Of a stretch of 64,000 nt of DNA, positions 37,527-49,145 are shown piece after piece. The stretch is taken from the NCBI GenBank assembly GCA_945901855.1, contig CAMDLT010000002.1, positions 62,001 to 126,000 of the forward strand, given 5' to 3'. The stretch comes from Asaia bogorensis (GTDB lineage Bacteria; Pseudomonadota; Alphaproteobacteria; CACIAM-22H2). The notes below the pieces were generated by a model. That model searched no databases and had not been told where the DNA came from. It saw nothing but the letters and a program-made list of their open reading frames with translations. How positions within the stretch are numbered: the stretch's first letter is position 1; every line of letters starts with the position of its first letter. A program made the translations under genes and the position numbers.

Positions 37527-39485
37527 TCAATGGCCCGCGCGCAGCACGTACCAGGTGGCAAGGATCACGATGCCGATCAGCATCGCGAAGGCGTAGTGGT
37601 AGAGATATCCGCTCTGCAGCCAGCTCGCGCGCTGGGCCAGGCGCAAAGCGCCTGCCGCCAACGCATCGGGTCCGCCACGATCGATCACAAGACCGTCGCC
37701 CTGCTTCCAGAAGAAGCGGCCGAACACGAACGAAGGTTTAACAAACAGACGGTCGTAGAGCTCGTCGAAATACCATTTGTTCAAAAGGAACTGGTAAAGC
37801 CCCTCAAACTCCTTGCGCAGCCGCTGCGGCACGCCAGGGTCGCGGATATAGAACCCGTAAGCGAGTCCGATCCCGCCCACGCTGATCGCCACCAGCAGCG
37901 GCGGGATCCAATGCGGCGCATGGTGCGCGTGTTCGAGCGTGTCGTTGAGCGTGAGGATCGACGCGCCCCAAAATTCCGCGCGCCCGTCGCCGACAAACAG
38001 ATACGCCAGCGCAACGCCCGAGAAAACCGCGCCAAACGCCAGGACGTAGAGCGGTACCATCATGACAAGCGGACTTTCATGCGCATGCTCGACCGCATGA
38101 TGGTCGGTCGAAGGGGCGCGGTGGAAGCTCATGAAAATGAGGCGCCAAGAATAGAACGCCGTCATGCTCGCCGCTGCCATGCCGAGCCAGAACGCGTAGC
38201 GCCCCACACCTGTCTCGACGGCCCAAGCGCTCTCCATGATGATGTCTTTGGAGTAGAAGCCTGCAAATCCGCCGACAAACGGAATGCCGATACCCGCCAA
38301 AGCAAGCGAGCCGATCCACATCAGATAGTAGGTCTGCTTGATGCGGGAATGGACATTGCCGCCCATTTTGCGCATGTCCTGTTCGTGATGGAGCGCGTGG
38401 ATCACGGAGCCCGCGCCCAAGAACAGCAGCGCTTTGAAAAACGCGTGCGTGGTCAGATGGAACATCGCAGCCGGGTAGGCCGAAATGCCCGCCGCAAAAA
38501 ACATGTAGCCGAGTTGCGAGCAGGTCGAATACGCGATCACGCGCTTGATGTCGTTCTGCACCAGCCCGACCGTGGCCGCAAACAAAGCGGTCGATGCGCC
38601 AACGACCGTCACGACGGCAAGGGCAGTAGGGGCGTATTCGAACATCGGCGAAAGTCGGCAAACCATGAAGACACCGGCCGTCACCATCGTCGCGGCATGG
38701 ATCAGCGCCGAGACGGGGGTCGGACCTTCCATCGCGTCCGGCAGCCAGGTGTGTAGGAACAGCTGCGCCGACTTGCCGCATGCCCCCACAAACAGCAGCA
38801 AGCACAGCGCCGTGAGCGCATCGAACTCCCACGACAGGAACGTCATGGTCTGGCCGGCCACCTGCGGGACGGCCGCAAACACGTCGGCGAACTGCACCGA
38901 GCCGAACATCATGAAGACGCCAAAAATGCCGAGCGCAAAGCCAAAATCGCCGACGCGATTGACCAGAAATGCTTTGATCGAGGCTTCGTTGGCGCTGTCC
39001 TTGTCGTACCAAAATCCGATCAGCAGGTACGAGGCGAGCCCCACGCCCTCCCAGCCGAAAAACATCTGGATGAAATTGTCGGCCGTCACGAGCATCAGCA
39101 TGAAGAACGTGAACAGCGACAGATACGACATGAAGCGCGGGATCGACTTGTCCTCGGACATGTAGCCGATCGAATAGATGTGAACCATTGAGGACACGAT
39201 CGTCACGACGCACAGCATCGTCGCCGACAACGCGTCGAACTTGAAGGCCCAGTTCGCGACGAACGAGCCAGATTCGATCCAGGTGAACAGCTCGACCGTG
39301 CGCGTCTGTCCTTGGATGCCGATTTGGTAGAAAATAACGAGCGAAAACAAGGCCGCCAAACACACGCAAACTGTCGTGGCGATCTGCGCCGCCCGGTCGC
39401 GCACGGCCGGGGCCGACGACGACATCAAAGCGAGCGAGCCCAGCACGAACCCGAAAAGCGGCAGCAGAACTGCGGCGGCGTACAT
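37527..39485 (-). CDS. nuoL: NADH-quinone oxidoreductase subunit L
   Basis: Largest antiporter-like subunit of complex I, 652 residues with the long lateral helix at the C terminus that runs along the membrane arm. Signatures: [18 protein letters not shown] with the TM5 Glu, [31 protein letters not shown], and [19 protein letters not shown]. The ATG at 39485 follows GAGG by 5 bases; a TTG three codons earlier is less likely. It begins 5 bp after nuoK. Confidence 0.97.
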   Translation of the reverse strand: MYAAAVLLPLFGFVLGSLALMSSSAPAVRDRAAQIATTVCVCLAALFSLVIFYQIGIQGQTRTVELFTWIESGSFVANWAFKFDALSATMLCVVTIVSSMVHIYSIGYMSEDKSIPRFMSYLSLFTFFMLMLVTADNFIQMFFGWEGVGLASYLLIGFWYDKDSANEASIKAFLVNRVGDFGFALGIFGVFMMFGSVQFADVFAAVPQVAGQTMTFLSWEFDALTALCLLLFVGACGKSAQLFLHTWLPDAMEGPTPVSALIHAATMVTAGVFMVCRLSPMFEYAPTALAVVTVVGASTALFAATVGLVQNDIKRVIAYSTCSQLGYMFFAAGISAYPAAMFHLTTHAFFKALLFLGAGSVIHALHHEQDMRKMGGNVHSRIKQTYYLMWIGSLALAGIGIPFVGGFAGFYSKDIIMESAWAVETGVGRYAFWLGMAAASMTAFYSWRLIFMSFHRAPSTDHHAVEHAHESPLVMMVPLYVLAFGAVFSGVALAYLFVGDGRAEFWGASILTLNDTLEHAHHAPHWIPPLLVAISVGGIGLAYGFYIRDPGVPQRLRKEFEGLYQFLLNKWYFDELYDRLFVKPSFVFGRFFWKQGDGLVIDRGGPDALAAGALRLAQRASWLQSGYLYHYAFAMLIGIVILATWYVLRAGH

Positions 39486-39490
39486 GGTCC

Positions 39491-39799
39491 TCAACCCTTC
39501 ATCATGTTGATGTCTTCGACCTCGATCGTGCCGCGATTGCGGAAATACACGACGAGGATGGCAAGCCCGATGGCTGCCTCGGCGGCCGCGACCGTCAGCA
39601 CGAAGATGGCAAAAATCTGCCCGACGAGATCGCCAAGATGCGTCGAGAACGCGACCAAATTGATGTTGACCGCGAGCAGCATCAGTTCGACCGACATCAA
39701 AATGACGATGACGTTTTTACGGTTCAAAAAGATGCCGAAAATCCCAAGCGTAAACAGGATCGCCGCAACCGTCAGATAATGGCCAAGAGCGATTTCCAT
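39491..39799 (-). CDS. nuoK: NADH-quinone oxidoreductase subunit K
   Basis: Small three-helix proton-channel subunit of complex I. The 102-residue protein has the two conserved buried Glu residues, in [17 protein letters not shown] (second helix) and [18 protein letters not shown] (third helix). Its ATG shares one base with the nuoJ stop (TGATG). Confidence 0.97.
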   Translation of the reverse strand: MEIALGHYLTVAAILFTLGIFGIFLNRKNVIVILMSVELMLLAVNINLVAFSTHLGDLVGQIFAIFVLTVAAAEAAIGLAILVVYFRNRGTIEVEDINMMKG

Positions 39800-40416
39800 C
39801 AGACGTCGACCCCCTCGCGCGTTTTGACCGAAACGGTTTCCACGCCTTCGTGGCGGGTGCGCGCGACCTGGCGCGGAATCGATTGGCGTTTGACGCCTTC
39901 GCGATCGCGCAAGGTCAGCACGATGGCGCCCACCATCGCCACGAGCAGAATGAGGCCCGCCGCCTGGAAGAGATAGACGTAATCCGTGTAGAGCACGAGA
40001 CCGAGGGCGCGGGTGTTGTGGATCTGGCCGGGATCGGGGATTGGAACCGCGATCGCCTCGGGCACGGAGGCCGAAAACGCCCAGGGCGCAAGCACGAACA
40101 CAAGTTCGGCTGCGAGCACGAGGCCGACGGCAGATCCCACCGGCAAATAGCGCGCGAAGCCTTCCCGCAATTTGACGAAATCGACGTCAAGCATCATGAC
40201 GACGAACAGGAACAGCACCGCGACCGCGCCCACATAGACCACCACGAGGATCATCGCCAGGAATTCCGCCCCCATCAACACGAATAGTCCGGCTGCGTTG
40301 AAGAAACAAAGAATCAAAAACAGCACCGCGTGCACGGGATTGCGCGAGACGACAACCATTGCGGCCGAGGCCACGAGGATGCCGGAGAAGATGTAGAAGA
40401 CGATGGCGGTGAGCAT
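39799..40416 (-). CDS. nuoJ: NADH-quinone oxidoreductase subunit J
   Basis: Five-helix membrane subunit of complex I. The 205-residue protein has the conserved [21 protein letters not shown] and the pi-bulge helix region [20 protein letters not shown], followed by the MLDVDF segment. The C terminus after the last helix ([17 protein letters not shown]) matches alphaproteobacterial NuoJ. It lies 22 bp after nuoI. Confidence 0.96.
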   Translation of the reverse strand: MLTAIVFYIFSGILVASAAMVVVSRNPVHAVLFLILCFFNAAGLFVLMGAEFLAMILVVVYVGAVAVLFLFVVMMLDVDFVKLREGFARYLPVGSAVGLVLAAELVFVLAPWAFSASVPEAIAVPIPDPGQIHNTRALGLVLYTDYVYLFQAAGLILLVAMVGAIVLTLRDREGVKRQSIPRQVARTRHEGVETVSVKTREGVDV

Positions 40417-40438
40417 GGGCGTTCGACCGTCTCCGGGT

Positions 40439-40930
40439 TCAGCGATACGGCGCGTCGGCCGCGAGACTGTGCGCGATTTCAGCCTCCCACCGGTCGCCGT
40501 TCGAAAGTAGCTTGTCTTTGTTGTACATGAGCTCTTCGCGCGTCTCGGTCGCAAATTCGAAGTTCGGACCTTCGACGATCGCGTCGACCGGGCAGGCTTC
40601 CTGACAGAAGCCGCAATAGATGCACTTAGTCATGTCGATGTCGTAGCGCGTCGTGCGGCGGCTACCGTCGGCGCGCGGCTCCGCCTCAATCGTGATCGCC
40701 TGTGCCGGGCACACGGCCTCGCAAAGCTTGCAGGCGATGCAACGCTCTTCGCCGCTTGCGTAGCGGCGCAGCGCATGCTCGCCGCGAAAGCGCGGGCTGA
40801 TCGGCCCCTTTTCGTAGGGGTAGTTCAGCGTCACCTTGGGCTTGAAGAAATACTTCAAGGTCAGCGCCATGCCCGACACGAGTTCGGACAGCAGCATCGC
40901 CTTGGCGCTTTTTTCGAGACCGGAAGCCAT
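40439..40930 (-). CDS. nuoI: NADH-quinone oxidoreductase subunit I
   Basis: Carries clusters N6a and N6b, passing electrons toward NuoB. The 163-residue protein has two 4Fe-4S motifs, [12 protein letters not shown] and [12 protein letters not shown], plus an N-terminal amphipathic segment ([18 protein letters not shown]). Length and order match the 8-kDa-like TYKY subunit of alphaproteobacteria and mitochondria. It lies 26 bp after nuoH. Confidence 0.97.
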   Translation of the reverse strand: MASGLEKSAKAMLLSELVSGMALTLKYFFKPKVTLNYPYEKGPISPRFRGEHALRRYASGEERCIACKLCEAVCPAQAITIEAEPRADGSRRTTRYDIDMTKCIYCGFCQEACPVDAIVEGPNFEFATETREELMYNKDKLLSNGDRWEAEIAHSLAADAPYR

Positions 40931-40956
40931 TTTGTACGTCCCTTCTCCCGCTTGCC

Positions 40957-41970
40957 TTAGCGCGGTATCCAGCCGGTGGCCATCAGCACACCGGCCGTCG
41001 CAACGACCCAAAACAGCGAGAACGGCAGAAAGATTTTCCAGCCCAACCGCATGAGCTGGTCGTAGCGGTAGCGCGGCATCGTCGCGCGCACCCACAAGAA
41101 CACGAACAGGCACAGCGCGATCTTCAGCGCGAACCAGAAAATGCCCGGCAGCCAGTTGAGCGGCGCCACGTCGAAGGGCGGCAGCCAGCCGCCCAAGAAC
41201 AGGATCGTGGTCATCGCGCTCATCAAAATCATCGCGGCGTATTCGCCCATGAAGAACATGGCGAAGCTCATCGACGAATATTCGACGAAATAGCCGGCGA
41301 CGATTTCGGACTCGCCCTCGGGCAAATCGAACGGCGAGCGATTGGTTTCTGCGAGCGCGGAGACAAAGAAGATCACAAACATCGGGAACAGCGGGATGAA
41401 AAACCACATGTTTTTCTGCGCCATCACGATGTCGGAGAGATTGAGCGATCCCACGCACAGCAGCACCGTGATTATCACGAAGCCGATCGAGACTTCGTAG
41501 GACACCATTTGGGCGGCCGAGCGCATCGCGCCCAAGAACGCGTATTTCGAGTTGGACGCCCAGCCCGCCATGATGATGCCGTAGACGCCGAGCGACGAAA
41601 TCGCAAAGAGATACAGGATGCCGACATTGATATCGGCCAACACCCAGCCCTGGTCGAACGGGATGACAGCCCAAGCGACGAGGCTAAGCAGCAGCGTGAG
41701 CATCGGCGCCATCATGAAGACGATGCGATTGGCGCCCGTCGGCACGATCGTCTCTTTAACGAGTAGTTTGAGCGCATCGGCAAACGGCTGCAGCAATCCG
41801 AACGGCCCCACCACGTTGGGTCCCTTGCGCAGTTGAATGGCGCCGATCACCTTGCGCTCGGCATAGGTCAACATCGCGACCGACACGAGCAGCGGGATCG
41901 TCACCAGAAGAATCTGCGCCAGAATGATGCCGCCGGTCAGCGCCATATTCCAGAAGCTGCCCTCAACCAT
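40957..41970 (-). CDS. nuoH: NADH-quinone oxidoreductase subunit H
   Basis: Membrane subunit forming the quinone chamber. The 337-residue protein has the conserved [19 protein letters not shown], the quinone-site loop [23 protein letters not shown] (shown here as its ends) and [14 protein letters not shown] near the C terminus. Eight membrane segments are visible. Its start overlaps the end of nuoG by 8 bp. Confidence 0.97.
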   Translation of the reverse strand: MVEGSFWNMALTGGIILAQILLVTIPLLVSVAMLTYAERKVIGAIQLRKGPNVVGPFGLLQPFADALKLLVKETIVPTGANRIVFMMAPMLTLLLSLVAWAVIPFDQGWVLADINVGILYLFAISSLGVYGIIMAGWASNSKYAFLGAMRSAAQMVSYEVSIGFVIITVLLCVGSLNLSDIVMAQKNMWFFIPLFPMFVIFFVSALAETNRSPFDLPEGESEIVAGYFVEYSSMSFAMFFMGEYAAMILMSAMTTILFLGGWLPPFDVAPLNWLPGIFWFALKIALCLFVFLWVRATMPRYRYDQLMRLGWKIFLPFSLFWVVATAGVLMATGWIPR

Positions 41971-44026
41971 GGGTGCCCGTCCTGCCGCCACGGCTTGCCT
42001 GATAGGTTTGCGTGCATGCCGCCATCGTCGCCGACACACGGCTGATGGGATCGGTCATGTAGTAGTTCGAAATCGGCGAAACGAAAGCGGCCGTGTCAAG
42101 CGTACCCTCGTGGCCGAACGGCGCCCACGTGCCCGGCTGCGCCTCGTCGAGCTTCTCAAAAACGGGCGAGATCGCTGCAAGGCGCGCACGCACTTGCGCC
42201 AGGGTATCGTAAGGCAATTTCTTTCCGGCCAAATCGGACAAAGCGCGCAGTATTTTCCAATCCTCCTTGGCCTCGCCCGGCGGGAACACCGCCAAGCGCG
42301 CATGCTGCACGCGGCCTTCCATGTTGACGAACGTCGCGTTCTTTTCGGTGAAGGCAGCACCCGGCAAAATCACGTCGGCACGCGCAGCGCCTGCATCGCC
42401 ATGATGGCCTTGATACACAACGAAGGCCTTGCCGAGTTTGGACATGTCGATCTCGTCGGCGGCCAAAAGATAGACGAACTCGATCGCGCCCACCGAAGCG
42501 CCGTCGAGTATGCCAGCAACGTCGCGCCCGCCCACTTGCGGCACAAAACCAAGCTCAAGCCCGCCCACGCGCGCGGCCGCCGTGTGCAAAACGTTGAACC
42601 CGTTCCAACCTTCTTTGACGAGGCCGAACGCATCCGCAAGCTTACGCGCCAGCGCCAGTACGGCGGCGCCGTCGGCACGCGCCAAAGCGCCCTGCCCCAA
42701 GATCAGCATCGGCTTCTTGGCGTTCTTGAGCGTTTCGGAAAATGCAATTTTGCCCGCAAGAAGATCGGCGAGGCTTGCGGGCCCGGCGCCCAGATATTCG
42801 TACTTGTAGGTAAGATCGATCTGCGGACCGATCGCCGCGATTTTAACTCCGCCCATGCGGTAGCGCTTGCGAATGCGCGCGTTCAGCACCGGGCTTTCCC
42901 AACGCGGATTGGTGCCGATGAGCAGGATCGCGTCGGCATCTTCGATGGCTGCGACGCCCGAATTGAACAGCCATCCCGCACGCTGCGTCGGATCGAGCTT
43001 GGCGCCGTCCTGGCGGCAATCCAGATTGGGCGAGCCCAGCGACGCCATCAAATCCTTGAGAGCCGCCATCGCTTCGCAATCGGCCATGTCGCCCGCGATT
43101 GCGGCGATCTTGGCCGGTGCGGTCGCTTTGAGCTTGGCCGCAACGGCGCTGAGCGCCTCTTGCCAGCTTGCCGGGACCAGCTTGCCGTCTTTGCGCACAT
43201 AGGGCTTGTCAAGGCGCTGGCGAAGCAACCCGTCGATGGCGTGGCGCGTTTTGTCGCCGATCCATTCTTCATTGGTCGCTTCGTTGAGGCGCGGCAGCAC
43301 GCGCAGGACCTCGGGGCCACGCGCATCGACGCGGATGCTGGCCCCAAGCGCGTCAAACGCGTCGATCGTTTCGGTCTTGCGCAGCTCCCACGGGCGCGCG
43401 TTGAACGCGTAGGGTTTGGAGGTCAACGCGCCGACCGGACAAAGATCGACGATATTGCCTGAGAGCTCGCTCGTCAGCGCCTTTTCGATGTAGGTGTCGA
43501 TCTCCATGTGCTCGCCCCGAAAGACGGCGCCCAGTTCCTCGGTGCCCGCGACCTCGGTCGAGAAACGCACGCAGCGCGTGCAATGGATGCAGCGAGTCAT
43601 GATCGTTTTGACGAGCGGGCCGATTTCCTTGTCGGGCACGGCGCGCTTGTTTTCCAGATACCGGCCGCGATCCATGCCATAGGCCATCGCCTGGTCCTGC
43701 AGATCGCATTCGCCGCCTTGGTCGCAGATCGGGCAATCGAGCGGATGGTTGATCAGCAAAAACTCCATCACGCCGTTGCGCGCCTTCTTGACGAGCGGCG
43801 TATCGGTCTTGATCACCTGACCCTCGGCAACCGGCATCGCGCACGACGCGACGGGCTTGGGGCTCTTTTCCATCTCGACCAGACACATGCGGCAATTGCC
43901 CGCGACCGACAGGCGCTCGTGGTAGCAGAAGCGCGGCACTTCCTTGCCCGCCAGCTCGCACGCCTGCAGCACGGTAATGCCGGCCGGAACTTCAATAATT
44001 TCGCCGTCGATGGTGAGTTTCGGCAT
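41963..44026 (-). CDS. nuoG: NADH-quinone oxidoreductase subunit G
   Basis: Largest hydrophilic subunit of complex I, holding clusters N1b, N4 and N5. The 687-residue protein has an N-terminal 2Fe-2S ferredoxin domain ([19 protein letters not shown]), the His-Cys N5 site in [15 protein letters not shown], the 4Fe-4S set [10 protein letters not shown] with CPVGAL, and a degenerate molybdopterin-oxidoreductase domain from about residue 220. The C-terminal extra cluster of E. coli NuoG is absent, as in mitochondria. It lies 15 bp after nuoF. Confidence 0.97.
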   Translation of the reverse strand: MPKLTIDGEIIEVPAGITVLQACELAGKEVPRFCYHERLSVAGNCRMCLVEMEKSPKPVASCAMPVAEGQVIKTDTPLVKKARNGVMEFLLINHPLDCPICDQGGECDLQDQAMAYGMDRGRYLENKRAVPDKEIGPLVKTIMTRCIHCTRCVRFSTEVAGTEELGAVFRGEHMEIDTYIEKALTSELSGNIVDLCPVGALTSKPYAFNARPWELRKTETIDAFDALGASIRVDARGPEVLRVLPRLNEATNEEWIGDKTRHAIDGLLRQRLDKPYVRKDGKLVPASWQEALSAVAAKLKATAPAKIAAIAGDMADCEAMAALKDLMASLGSPNLDCRQDGAKLDPTQRAGWLFNSGVAAIEDADAILLIGTNPRWESPVLNARIRKRYRMGGVKIAAIGPQIDLTYKYEYLGAGPASLADLLAGKIAFSETLKNAKKPMLILGQGALARADGAAVLALARKLADAFGLVKEGWNGFNVLHTAAARVGGLELGFVPQVGGRDVAGILDGASVGAIEFVYLLAADEIDMSKLGKAFVVYQGHHGDAGAARADVILPGAAFTEKNATFVNMEGRVQHARLAVFPPGEAKEDWKILRALSDLAGKKLPYDTLAQVRARLAAISPVFEKLDEAQPGTWAPFGHEGTLDTAAFVSPISNYYMTDPISRVSATMAACTQTYQASRGGRTGTHG

Positions 44027-44041
44027 CTTCGTTTCCGCTCT

Positions 44042-45358
44042 CTACTCTGCCGCCGCGCGCGCGATCTGCGCGGCCGCTTTGTATGTCTTGATGCGCGCTT
44101 CCATCTCGGGACGGAAATTGCGGATCAGCCCTTGTACCGGCCACGCGGCCGCATCGCCCAGCGCGCAAATCGTATGGCCCTCGATCTGGCGCGTGACTTC
44201 TTCGAGCATGTCGATTTCGGCCAGTTCCGCCTGTCCCTTGACCATGCGCTGCATGACGCGGAACATCCAGCCCGTGCCCTCGCGGCACGGCGTACACTGG
44301 CCGCAGCTTTCGTGCATGTAGAAACGCGAGAGGCGCGCGATGGCTTTCACGATATCGGTCGACTTGTCCATCACGATGACCGCGGCCGTCCCCAAGCCGG
44401 AGCGATGCTCGCGCAGCGCGTCGAAATCCATCAGCACCGTGTCGCAAATCGATTTCGGCAGCGCGGGCACCGACGAGCCGCCCGGAATGATCGCAAGCAG
44501 ATTGTCCCAGCCGCCGCGCACGCCGCCGCAATGCTTTTCGATCAGCTCCTTGAGGGGAACGCTCATCGACTCTTCGACCGTACAGGGCTTGTTCACGTGG
44601 CCCGAAATGCAGAACAGTTTCGTGCCGGCGTTCTTGGGTCGGCCGAAGCCTGCAAACCACGCCGCACCGCGCCGCAGAATCGTCGGCGCAACGGCCATCG
44701 TCTCGACATTGTTCACAGTCGTCGGGCACCCGTAGAGCCCCATGCCGGCCGGAAATGGCGGCTTCAAGCGGGGCTGGCCCTTTTTACCTTCGAGGCTTTC
44801 GATCAGCGCCGTTTCTTCGCCGCAGATATAGGCGCCCGCCCCGCGATGCACGTAAAGATCGAAATCCCACCCAGAACCGCAAGCGTTTTTGCCGAGCAAA
44901 CCCGCTTCGTAGGCTTGCTGAACGGCCAATTCGAGATGCGATGCTTCATTGTAGAACTCGCCGCGCACATAGATATAGCCGGCGTGCGCGCCCATCGCGA
45001 CGCCCGCAAGCAGGCAGCCTTCGACGAGCTTGTGCGGATCGTTGCGCAAAATCTCGCGATCTTTGCAGGTGCCGGGCTCCGACTCGTCGGCGTTCACCAC
45101 AAGATAGTGCGGACGTCCGTCGAGCGATTTGCCGTCGGGCGTGGTCTTGGGCATGAACGACCATTTCAAGCCCGTCGGAAAACCCGCCCCGCCGCGCCCG
45201 CGCAAGCCGGAGTCCTGCATCTCTTTGACGATCCAGTCGCGACCCTTGAGGATCAGTTCCTTCGTGCCGTCCCAATCGCCGCGCGCACGGGCGCCGACCA
45301 GGCCCCAGTCGCCATCGGCGTAAAGATTCGTGAAAATGCGATCCTTGTCCTGCAGCAT
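44042..45358 (-). CDS. nuoF: NADH-quinone oxidoreductase subunit F
   Basis: NADH-oxidising subunit with FMN and cluster N3. The 438-residue protein has the NADH/FMN site [16 protein letters not shown], the acidic patch [33 protein letters not shown], and the 4Fe-4S motif [11 protein letters not shown] near residue 350. Its ATG overlaps the nuoE stop by one base (TAATG). Confidence 0.98.
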   Translation of the reverse strand: MLQDKDRIFTNLYADGDWGLVGARARGDWDGTKELILKGRDWIVKEMQDSGLRGRGGAGFPTGLKWSFMPKTTPDGKSLDGRPHYLVVNADESEPGTCKDREILRNDPHKLVEGCLLAGVAMGAHAGYIYVRGEFYNEASHLELAVQQAYEAGLLGKNACGSGWDFDLYVHRGAGAYICGEETALIESLEGKKGQPRLKPPFPAGMGLYGCPTTVNNVETMAVAPTILRRGAAWFAGFGRPKNAGTKLFCISGHVNKPCTVEESMSVPLKELIEKHCGGVRGGWDNLLAIIPGGSSVPALPKSICDTVLMDFDALREHRSGLGTAAVIVMDKSTDIVKAIARLSRFYMHESCGQCTPCREGTGWMFRVMQRMVKGQAELAEIDMLEEVTRQIEGHTICALGDAAAWPVQGLIRNFRPEMEARIKTYKAAAQIARAAAE

Positions 45359-45990
45359 TATTCGGCTCCGCCGACAGTCGTCGGGAACAGGCTTGTGCGT
45401 CCGCCCGCAGGCATCGCGCCTTGACGGCCCGCCATCGAGCCTTTGGGCGGCGGCGCGCCGGCCGCGAGCGCGTCGATCAATTTTTCGGTAAGCGGCCCGT
45501 CGAGATCTTCATAGAAATCGTCATTGACCTGAATGACCGGCGCGTTGACGCAAGCGCCCAAGCACTCGACCTCGCGCACGGTGAATTTGCCATCGGGCGA
45601 ATTCAAGAAGCTCGCGTCGGCCGTACCCTTGATGTGCAACTTGCGCTCGCACGCCGCCATGATCTCGTCGGAGCCCCGAAGCCAGCACGGCGTCGTCGTG
45701 CAGACTTGCAGAAACCATTTGCCGACAGGGGCAAGGTTGAACATCGAATAGAATGTCGCAACCTCGTAGACGCGGATCGAGGCCATATCGAGCAAGCCTG
45801 CGACATAGTCCATCGCCGCACGCGGCAGCCAATTGTCGTGCTGGCGTTGGGCGCGGTCGAGCAACGGCAGCACGGCGCTTGCCTGGCGGCCGGGCGGATA
45901 TTTGGCGATGATCTTCTGTGCCCACGCCAGATTTTCGGCGCTGAAGGCGAAGCTCGCAGGCTGTTCGACGTGGGACGTGCCGCCGCTCAT
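45358..45990 (-). CDS. nuoE: NADH-quinone oxidoreductase subunit E
   Basis: Holds the 2Fe-2S cluster N1a in a thioredoxin-like fold. The 210-residue protein has the ligands in [10 protein letters not shown] and [10 protein letters not shown]. The first ~85 residues are helical. The C-terminal 40 residues are Gly/Ala/Pro-rich and longer than in E. coli NuoE, typical of alphaproteobacteria. It overlaps nuoD (ATGA) and nuoF. Confidence 0.97.
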   Translation of the reverse strand: MSGGTSHVEQPASFAFSAENLAWAQKIIAKYPPGRQASAVLPLLDRAQRQHDNWLPRAAMDYVAGLLDMASIRVYEVATFYSMFNLAPVGKWFLQVCTTTPCWLRGSDEIMAACERKLHIKGTADASFLNSPDGKFTVREVECLGACVNAPVIQVNDDFYEDLDGPLTEKLIDALAAGAPPPKGSMAGRQGAMPAGGRTSLFPTTVGGAE

Positions 45991-47198
45991 CGGTCGATCT
46001 CTCCGAAAACGATGTCGAGCGATCCGATGATCGCCACGACGTCGGCCAGCATGTGGCCTTTGGCGAGGAAATCCATCGCTTGCAAAAACGCGAAACCCGG
46101 TGCGCGAATTTTGCAGCGATAGGGTTTGTTGGTACCGTCGGAGACCAGATAGACGCCGAACTCGCCCTTGGGCGCTTCGACGGCCGTGTAGGTTTCGCCC
46201 GCCGGCACGCGGTAGCCCTCGGTATAGAGCTTGAAGTGGTGGATCAGCGCTTCCATCGAGCGCTTCATGTCGGCGCGCGGCGGCGGAGCCACCTTACGGT
46301 CGTCGGTTTTGACCGGGCCGCCCGGCATTTTCTCGATCGCCTGTTTCATCAAACGCAACGACTGTCGCATTTCGTCCATGCGCACGAGATAGCGGTCGTA
46401 GCAATCCCCGTTCTTGCCGATCGGCACGTCGAAATCGAGCGCTTCGTAGGCATCGTAAGGCTGCGCCTTGCGCAGATCCCACGGAATGCCGGAGCCGCGC
46501 ACCATCGGCCCCGAAAAGCCCCACGCCAGCGCATCGGCCTTCGACACGATGCCGATATCGACAGTCCGCTGTTTGAAGATCCGGTTTTCGGTGAGCAACC
46601 CTTCGATATCGTCGAGCACTTTGGGGAAGTGGTCGATGAATTTGAGCATGTCGTCGGCGAGCCCTGCCGGCAGATCCTGGCTCACGCCGCCGGGACGGAA
46701 ATAGGCCGCGTGCAAGCGCGCACCGCACACGCGCTCGTAGAACTCCATCAGCGTTTCGCGCTCTTCGAAGCCCCACAACAGCGGCGTCATGGCGCCCACG
46801 TCGAGCGCGAACGTCGTGACGTTCAAGATGTGATTGAGAATGCGGCCGATCTCGGCATAGAGAACGCGGATATACTGCGCGCGCGGCGGCGCTTGGATGC
46901 CCAGCAGCTTTTCGGTCGCAAGCGCGTAGGCGTGCTCCTGGTTCATCGGCGAGACGTAGTCGAGCCGGTCGAAATACGGCACCGCCTGTAGATACGTCTT
47001 GTACTCGATCAGCTTTTCAGTGCCGCGATGCAGCAGCCCAATATGCGGATCCGCGCGCTCGATAACTTCGCCGTCAAGTTCCAGCACCAAACGCAGCACG
47101 CCGTGGGCGGCCGGATGCTGCGGCCCGAAATTGAGCGAATAGTTCTTGATGCGAACTTGCCCGTCGCCGGTATCTGAAATCGCAATTGGATCGGCCAT
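45987..47198 (-). CDS. nuoD: NADH-quinone oxidoreductase subunit D
   Basis: 49-kDa-type subunit forming the quinone-reduction site with NuoB. The 403-residue protein has [22 protein letters not shown], with the conserved quinone-site His, [16 protein letters not shown], and the C-terminal DIVFGEIDR. NuoC and NuoD are separate genes here, in contrast to the E. coli NuoCD fusion. It begins 6 bp after the nuoC stop. Confidence 0.98.
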   Translation of the reverse strand: MADPIAISDTGDGQVRIKNYSLNFGPQHPAAHGVLRLVLELDGEVIERADPHIGLLHRGTEKLIEYKTYLQAVPYFDRLDYVSPMNQEHAYALATEKLLGIQAPPRAQYIRVLYAEIGRILNHILNVTTFALDVGAMTPLLWGFEERETLMEFYERVCGARLHAAYFRPGGVSQDLPAGLADDMLKFIDHFPKVLDDIEGLLTENRIFKQRTVDIGIVSKADALAWGFSGPMVRGSGIPWDLRKAQPYDAYEALDFDVPIGKNGDCYDRYLVRMDEMRQSLRLMKQAIEKMPGGPVKTDDRKVAPPPRADMKRSMEALIHHFKLYTEGYRVPAGETYTAVEAPKGEFGVYLVSDGTNKPYRCKIRAPGFAFLQAMDFLAKGHMLADVVAIIGSLDIVFGEIDR

Positions 47199-47204
47199 CG
47201 TCTC

Positions 47205-47861
47205 TCAAGCCTTTGGCGGGGATGCGGGAGCGGCAGGCGCTTTGGCTTTTTCGTCGCCCGGCAGTTGGCCGAGTTGGGCAAGACCCAGGCCTTCCCAGGG
47301 CGACAAAAAGTCGAACGAACGGAAATCTTGCGTCAGCTTTACGGGTTCGTAAACCACGCGCTGCTGGGCCGCGTCGTAGCGCACTTCGACATGGCCGGTG
47401 AGCGGGAAATCCTTGCGCAGCGGATGGCCTTCGAAACCGTAGTCGGTGAGCAGGCGGCGCAAATCGGGATGGTTGGCGAAGAAAATGCCGTACATGTCCC
47501 ACGCTTCGCGCTCGAACCAGCCCGCTGCCGGAAACAGGTCGACCGCCGATTCGACCGGCGTGTTTTCGTCGGTCGAAAGCTTGATGCGAATGCGCCGGTT
47601 GTGGCGCATCGACAGCAGATTGTAGACCACGTCGAAACGCTGGGCGCGCTCTGGCCAATCGACGCCGCAAAGATCCATCAACGCACCAAAGCGGCACCCT
47701 TCGTCGTCGCGCAGATGCTTGAGGACGCGCAAGATCGAGGCACGCGCGACGGTCGCGCACAACTCGCCCTTTTCGATCCCGATCGCCAGAATGTCGGCGC
47801 CAAGATCGAACTTCAGCTTGTCGCAAAGGGGGCCAAGCCCCTCATCCACATAGACCGCCAT
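47205..47861 (-). CDS. nuoC: NADH-quinone oxidoreductase subunit C
   Basis: 30-kDa-type scaffold subunit. The 218-residue protein has the family signature [24 protein letters not shown] in pieces ([33 protein letters not shown]). A low-complexity Ala/Pro/Lys tail ends the protein. The ATG at 47861 has GGGGGAAG about 7 bases upstream. It lies 23 bp after nuoB. Confidence 0.96.
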   Translation of the reverse strand: MAVYVDEGLGPLCDKLKFDLGADILAIGIEKGELCATVARASILRVLKHLRDDEGCRFGALMDLCGVDWPERAQRFDVVYNLLSMRHNRRIRIKLSTDENTPVESAVDLFPAAGWFEREAWDMYGIFFANHPDLRRLLTDYGFEGHPLRKDFPLTGHVEVRYDAAQQRVVYEPVKLTQDFRSFDFLSPWEGLGLAQLGQLPGDEKAKAPAAPASPPKA

Positions 47862-47884
47862 GCCGATGCTTCCCCCAAAGTCCC

Positions 47885-48430
47885 CTAACGCAGAATCGTC
47901 GTCGTTCGCCTGATTTTCTTTTGCAGCTGGATAATGCCGTAGAGCAAGGCTTCCGCCGTCGGCGGACAGCCCGGCACATAGATATCCACCGGCACGATGC
48001 GATCGCAGCCGCGCACCACCGAATACGAATAATGGTAATAGCCGCCGCCGTTGGCACAACTGCCCATCGACAGCACCCAACGCGGCTCAGCCATCTGGTC
48101 GTAGACCTTGCGCAAGGCAGGCGCCATTTTATTGGTGAGCGTACCGGCGACGATCATCACATCCGACTGGCGCGGGCTCGGGCGGAAGACCATGCCGAAC
48201 CGATCGAGATCGTAGCGGCTGGCAGCCGAGTGCATCATTTCGACGGCACAGCATGCCAGCCCGAACGTCATCGGCCACAACGAGCCCGTGCGCGCCCAAC
48301 CAACCAGTTTGTCGAGCTGGGCGACGACAAAACCCTTTTCCTGGATGTCGTCGACTGCAGCCTTGAGCAGCGCGTCCTGCGCCTCGCCCGGCGGCAGGGG
48401 ACCGGGCCCGTGGGCTTCGATCACTCCCAT
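47885..48430 (-). CDS. nuoB: NADH-quinone oxidoreductase subunit B
   Basis: Holds cluster N2, the final iron-sulfur cluster before quinone. The 181-residue protein has the ligands CC in [11 protein letters not shown], Cys in [17 protein letters not shown], and Cys in [14 protein letters not shown] chose the ATG at 48430, preceded by GGGAG at 8 bases; an ATG seven codons earlier (48451) lacks one. It overlaps nuoA by 10 bp. Confidence 0.97.
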   Translation of the reverse strand: MGVIEAHGPGPLPPGEAQDALLKAAVDDIQEKGFVVAQLDKLVGWARTGSLWPMTFGLACCAVEMMHSAASRYDLDRFGMVFRPSPRQSDVMIVAGTLTNKMAPALRKVYDQMAEPRWVLSMGSCANGGGYYHYSYSVVRGCDRIVPVDIYVPGCPPTAEALLYGIIQLQKKIRRTTTILR

Positions 48431-48795
48431 TCGAGAGCTCCCTTTTTCCATTCGTAGACAAACCCGATGGTCAGCACGCCCAAAAAGACGACCATCGACC
48501 AGAAACCAAACATGCCGATTTCGCCAAGCGTAATGGCCCAGGGGAACAAAAATGCCACTTCGAGATCGAAAATGATGAACAGGATCGCGACCAAATAAAA
48601 ACGTACGTCAAACTTGCGGCGCGCATCGTCGAAGGCTTCGAAGCCGCACTCGTAGGCCGAAAGCTTTTCGGCGTCGGGTTTTTGGCGCGCAATAACCAGC
48701 GACGACAAAACCATGATGAGCGACAGGGCGATGGCGAGCCCCAAAAACATCAGGATGGGCAGATATTCGCGCAAGAGCGCAGCATGTGAGTCCAT
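48421..48795 (-). CDS. nuoA: NADH-quinone oxidoreductase subunit A
   Basis: First gene of the complex I operon; a 124-residue membrane subunit with three helices. Signatures: [21 protein letters not shown] in pieces ([29 protein letters not shown]). The ~155-bp region upstream to the hairpin at 48952 must hold the operon promoter; the best sigma-70 candidate (TGGCAA, 17 bp, TATATG) is weak. Confidence 0.97.
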   Translation of the reverse strand: MDSHAALLREYLPILMFLGLAIALSLIMVLSSLVIARQKPDAEKLSAYECGFEAFDDARRKFDVRFYLVAILFIIFDLEVAFLFPWAITLGEIGMFGFWSMVVFLGVLTIGFVYEWKKGALEWE

Positions 48796-48951
48796 TGGAT
48801 CCCCAAACCCCCTGGCCAGAATCCGATTAGTCTTTCCCATATATGCTAAGGCAACGCTTTTTGCCACGCTTTAAGCGCGCGATTTCGAACCTTAACGGAA
48901 CCCGGCGCGCCCGTTTTGCACTTTCCTGGCGCTTAGTTACCGCAACGCAAC

Positions 48952-48983
48952 AAAGCCTGCCATCGGATCCGATGACAGGCTTT
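48952..48983 (-). terminator. Hairpin between tRNA-Asp and nuoA
   Basis: AAAGCCTG (48952-48959) pairs with CAGGCTTT (48976-48983), with an inner CATCGGATCCGATG palindrome. On the minus strand GTTGCGTT follows; on the plus strand GGCGTCTTTT. It most likely ends the tRNA-Asp transcript and insulates the nuo operon. Confidence 0.6.
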
Positions 48984-49016
48984 GGCGTCTTTTAAAAATC
49001 AGGGCTTTCGACCGAG

Positions 49017-49093
<77 letters not shown>

Positions 49094-49145
49094 GCGGGGA
49101 CTCAGATCGAAAGCTCGGCGTGTTTAGCGGGCTGGCGGGTTCGCG

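Noticed and set aside
48850-48880. TGGCA and TTGCC upstream of nuoA resembling a sigma-54 promoter.
   Set aside because: The GG-GC spacing is one base too long, and sigma-54 promoters tolerate little change in this spacing.
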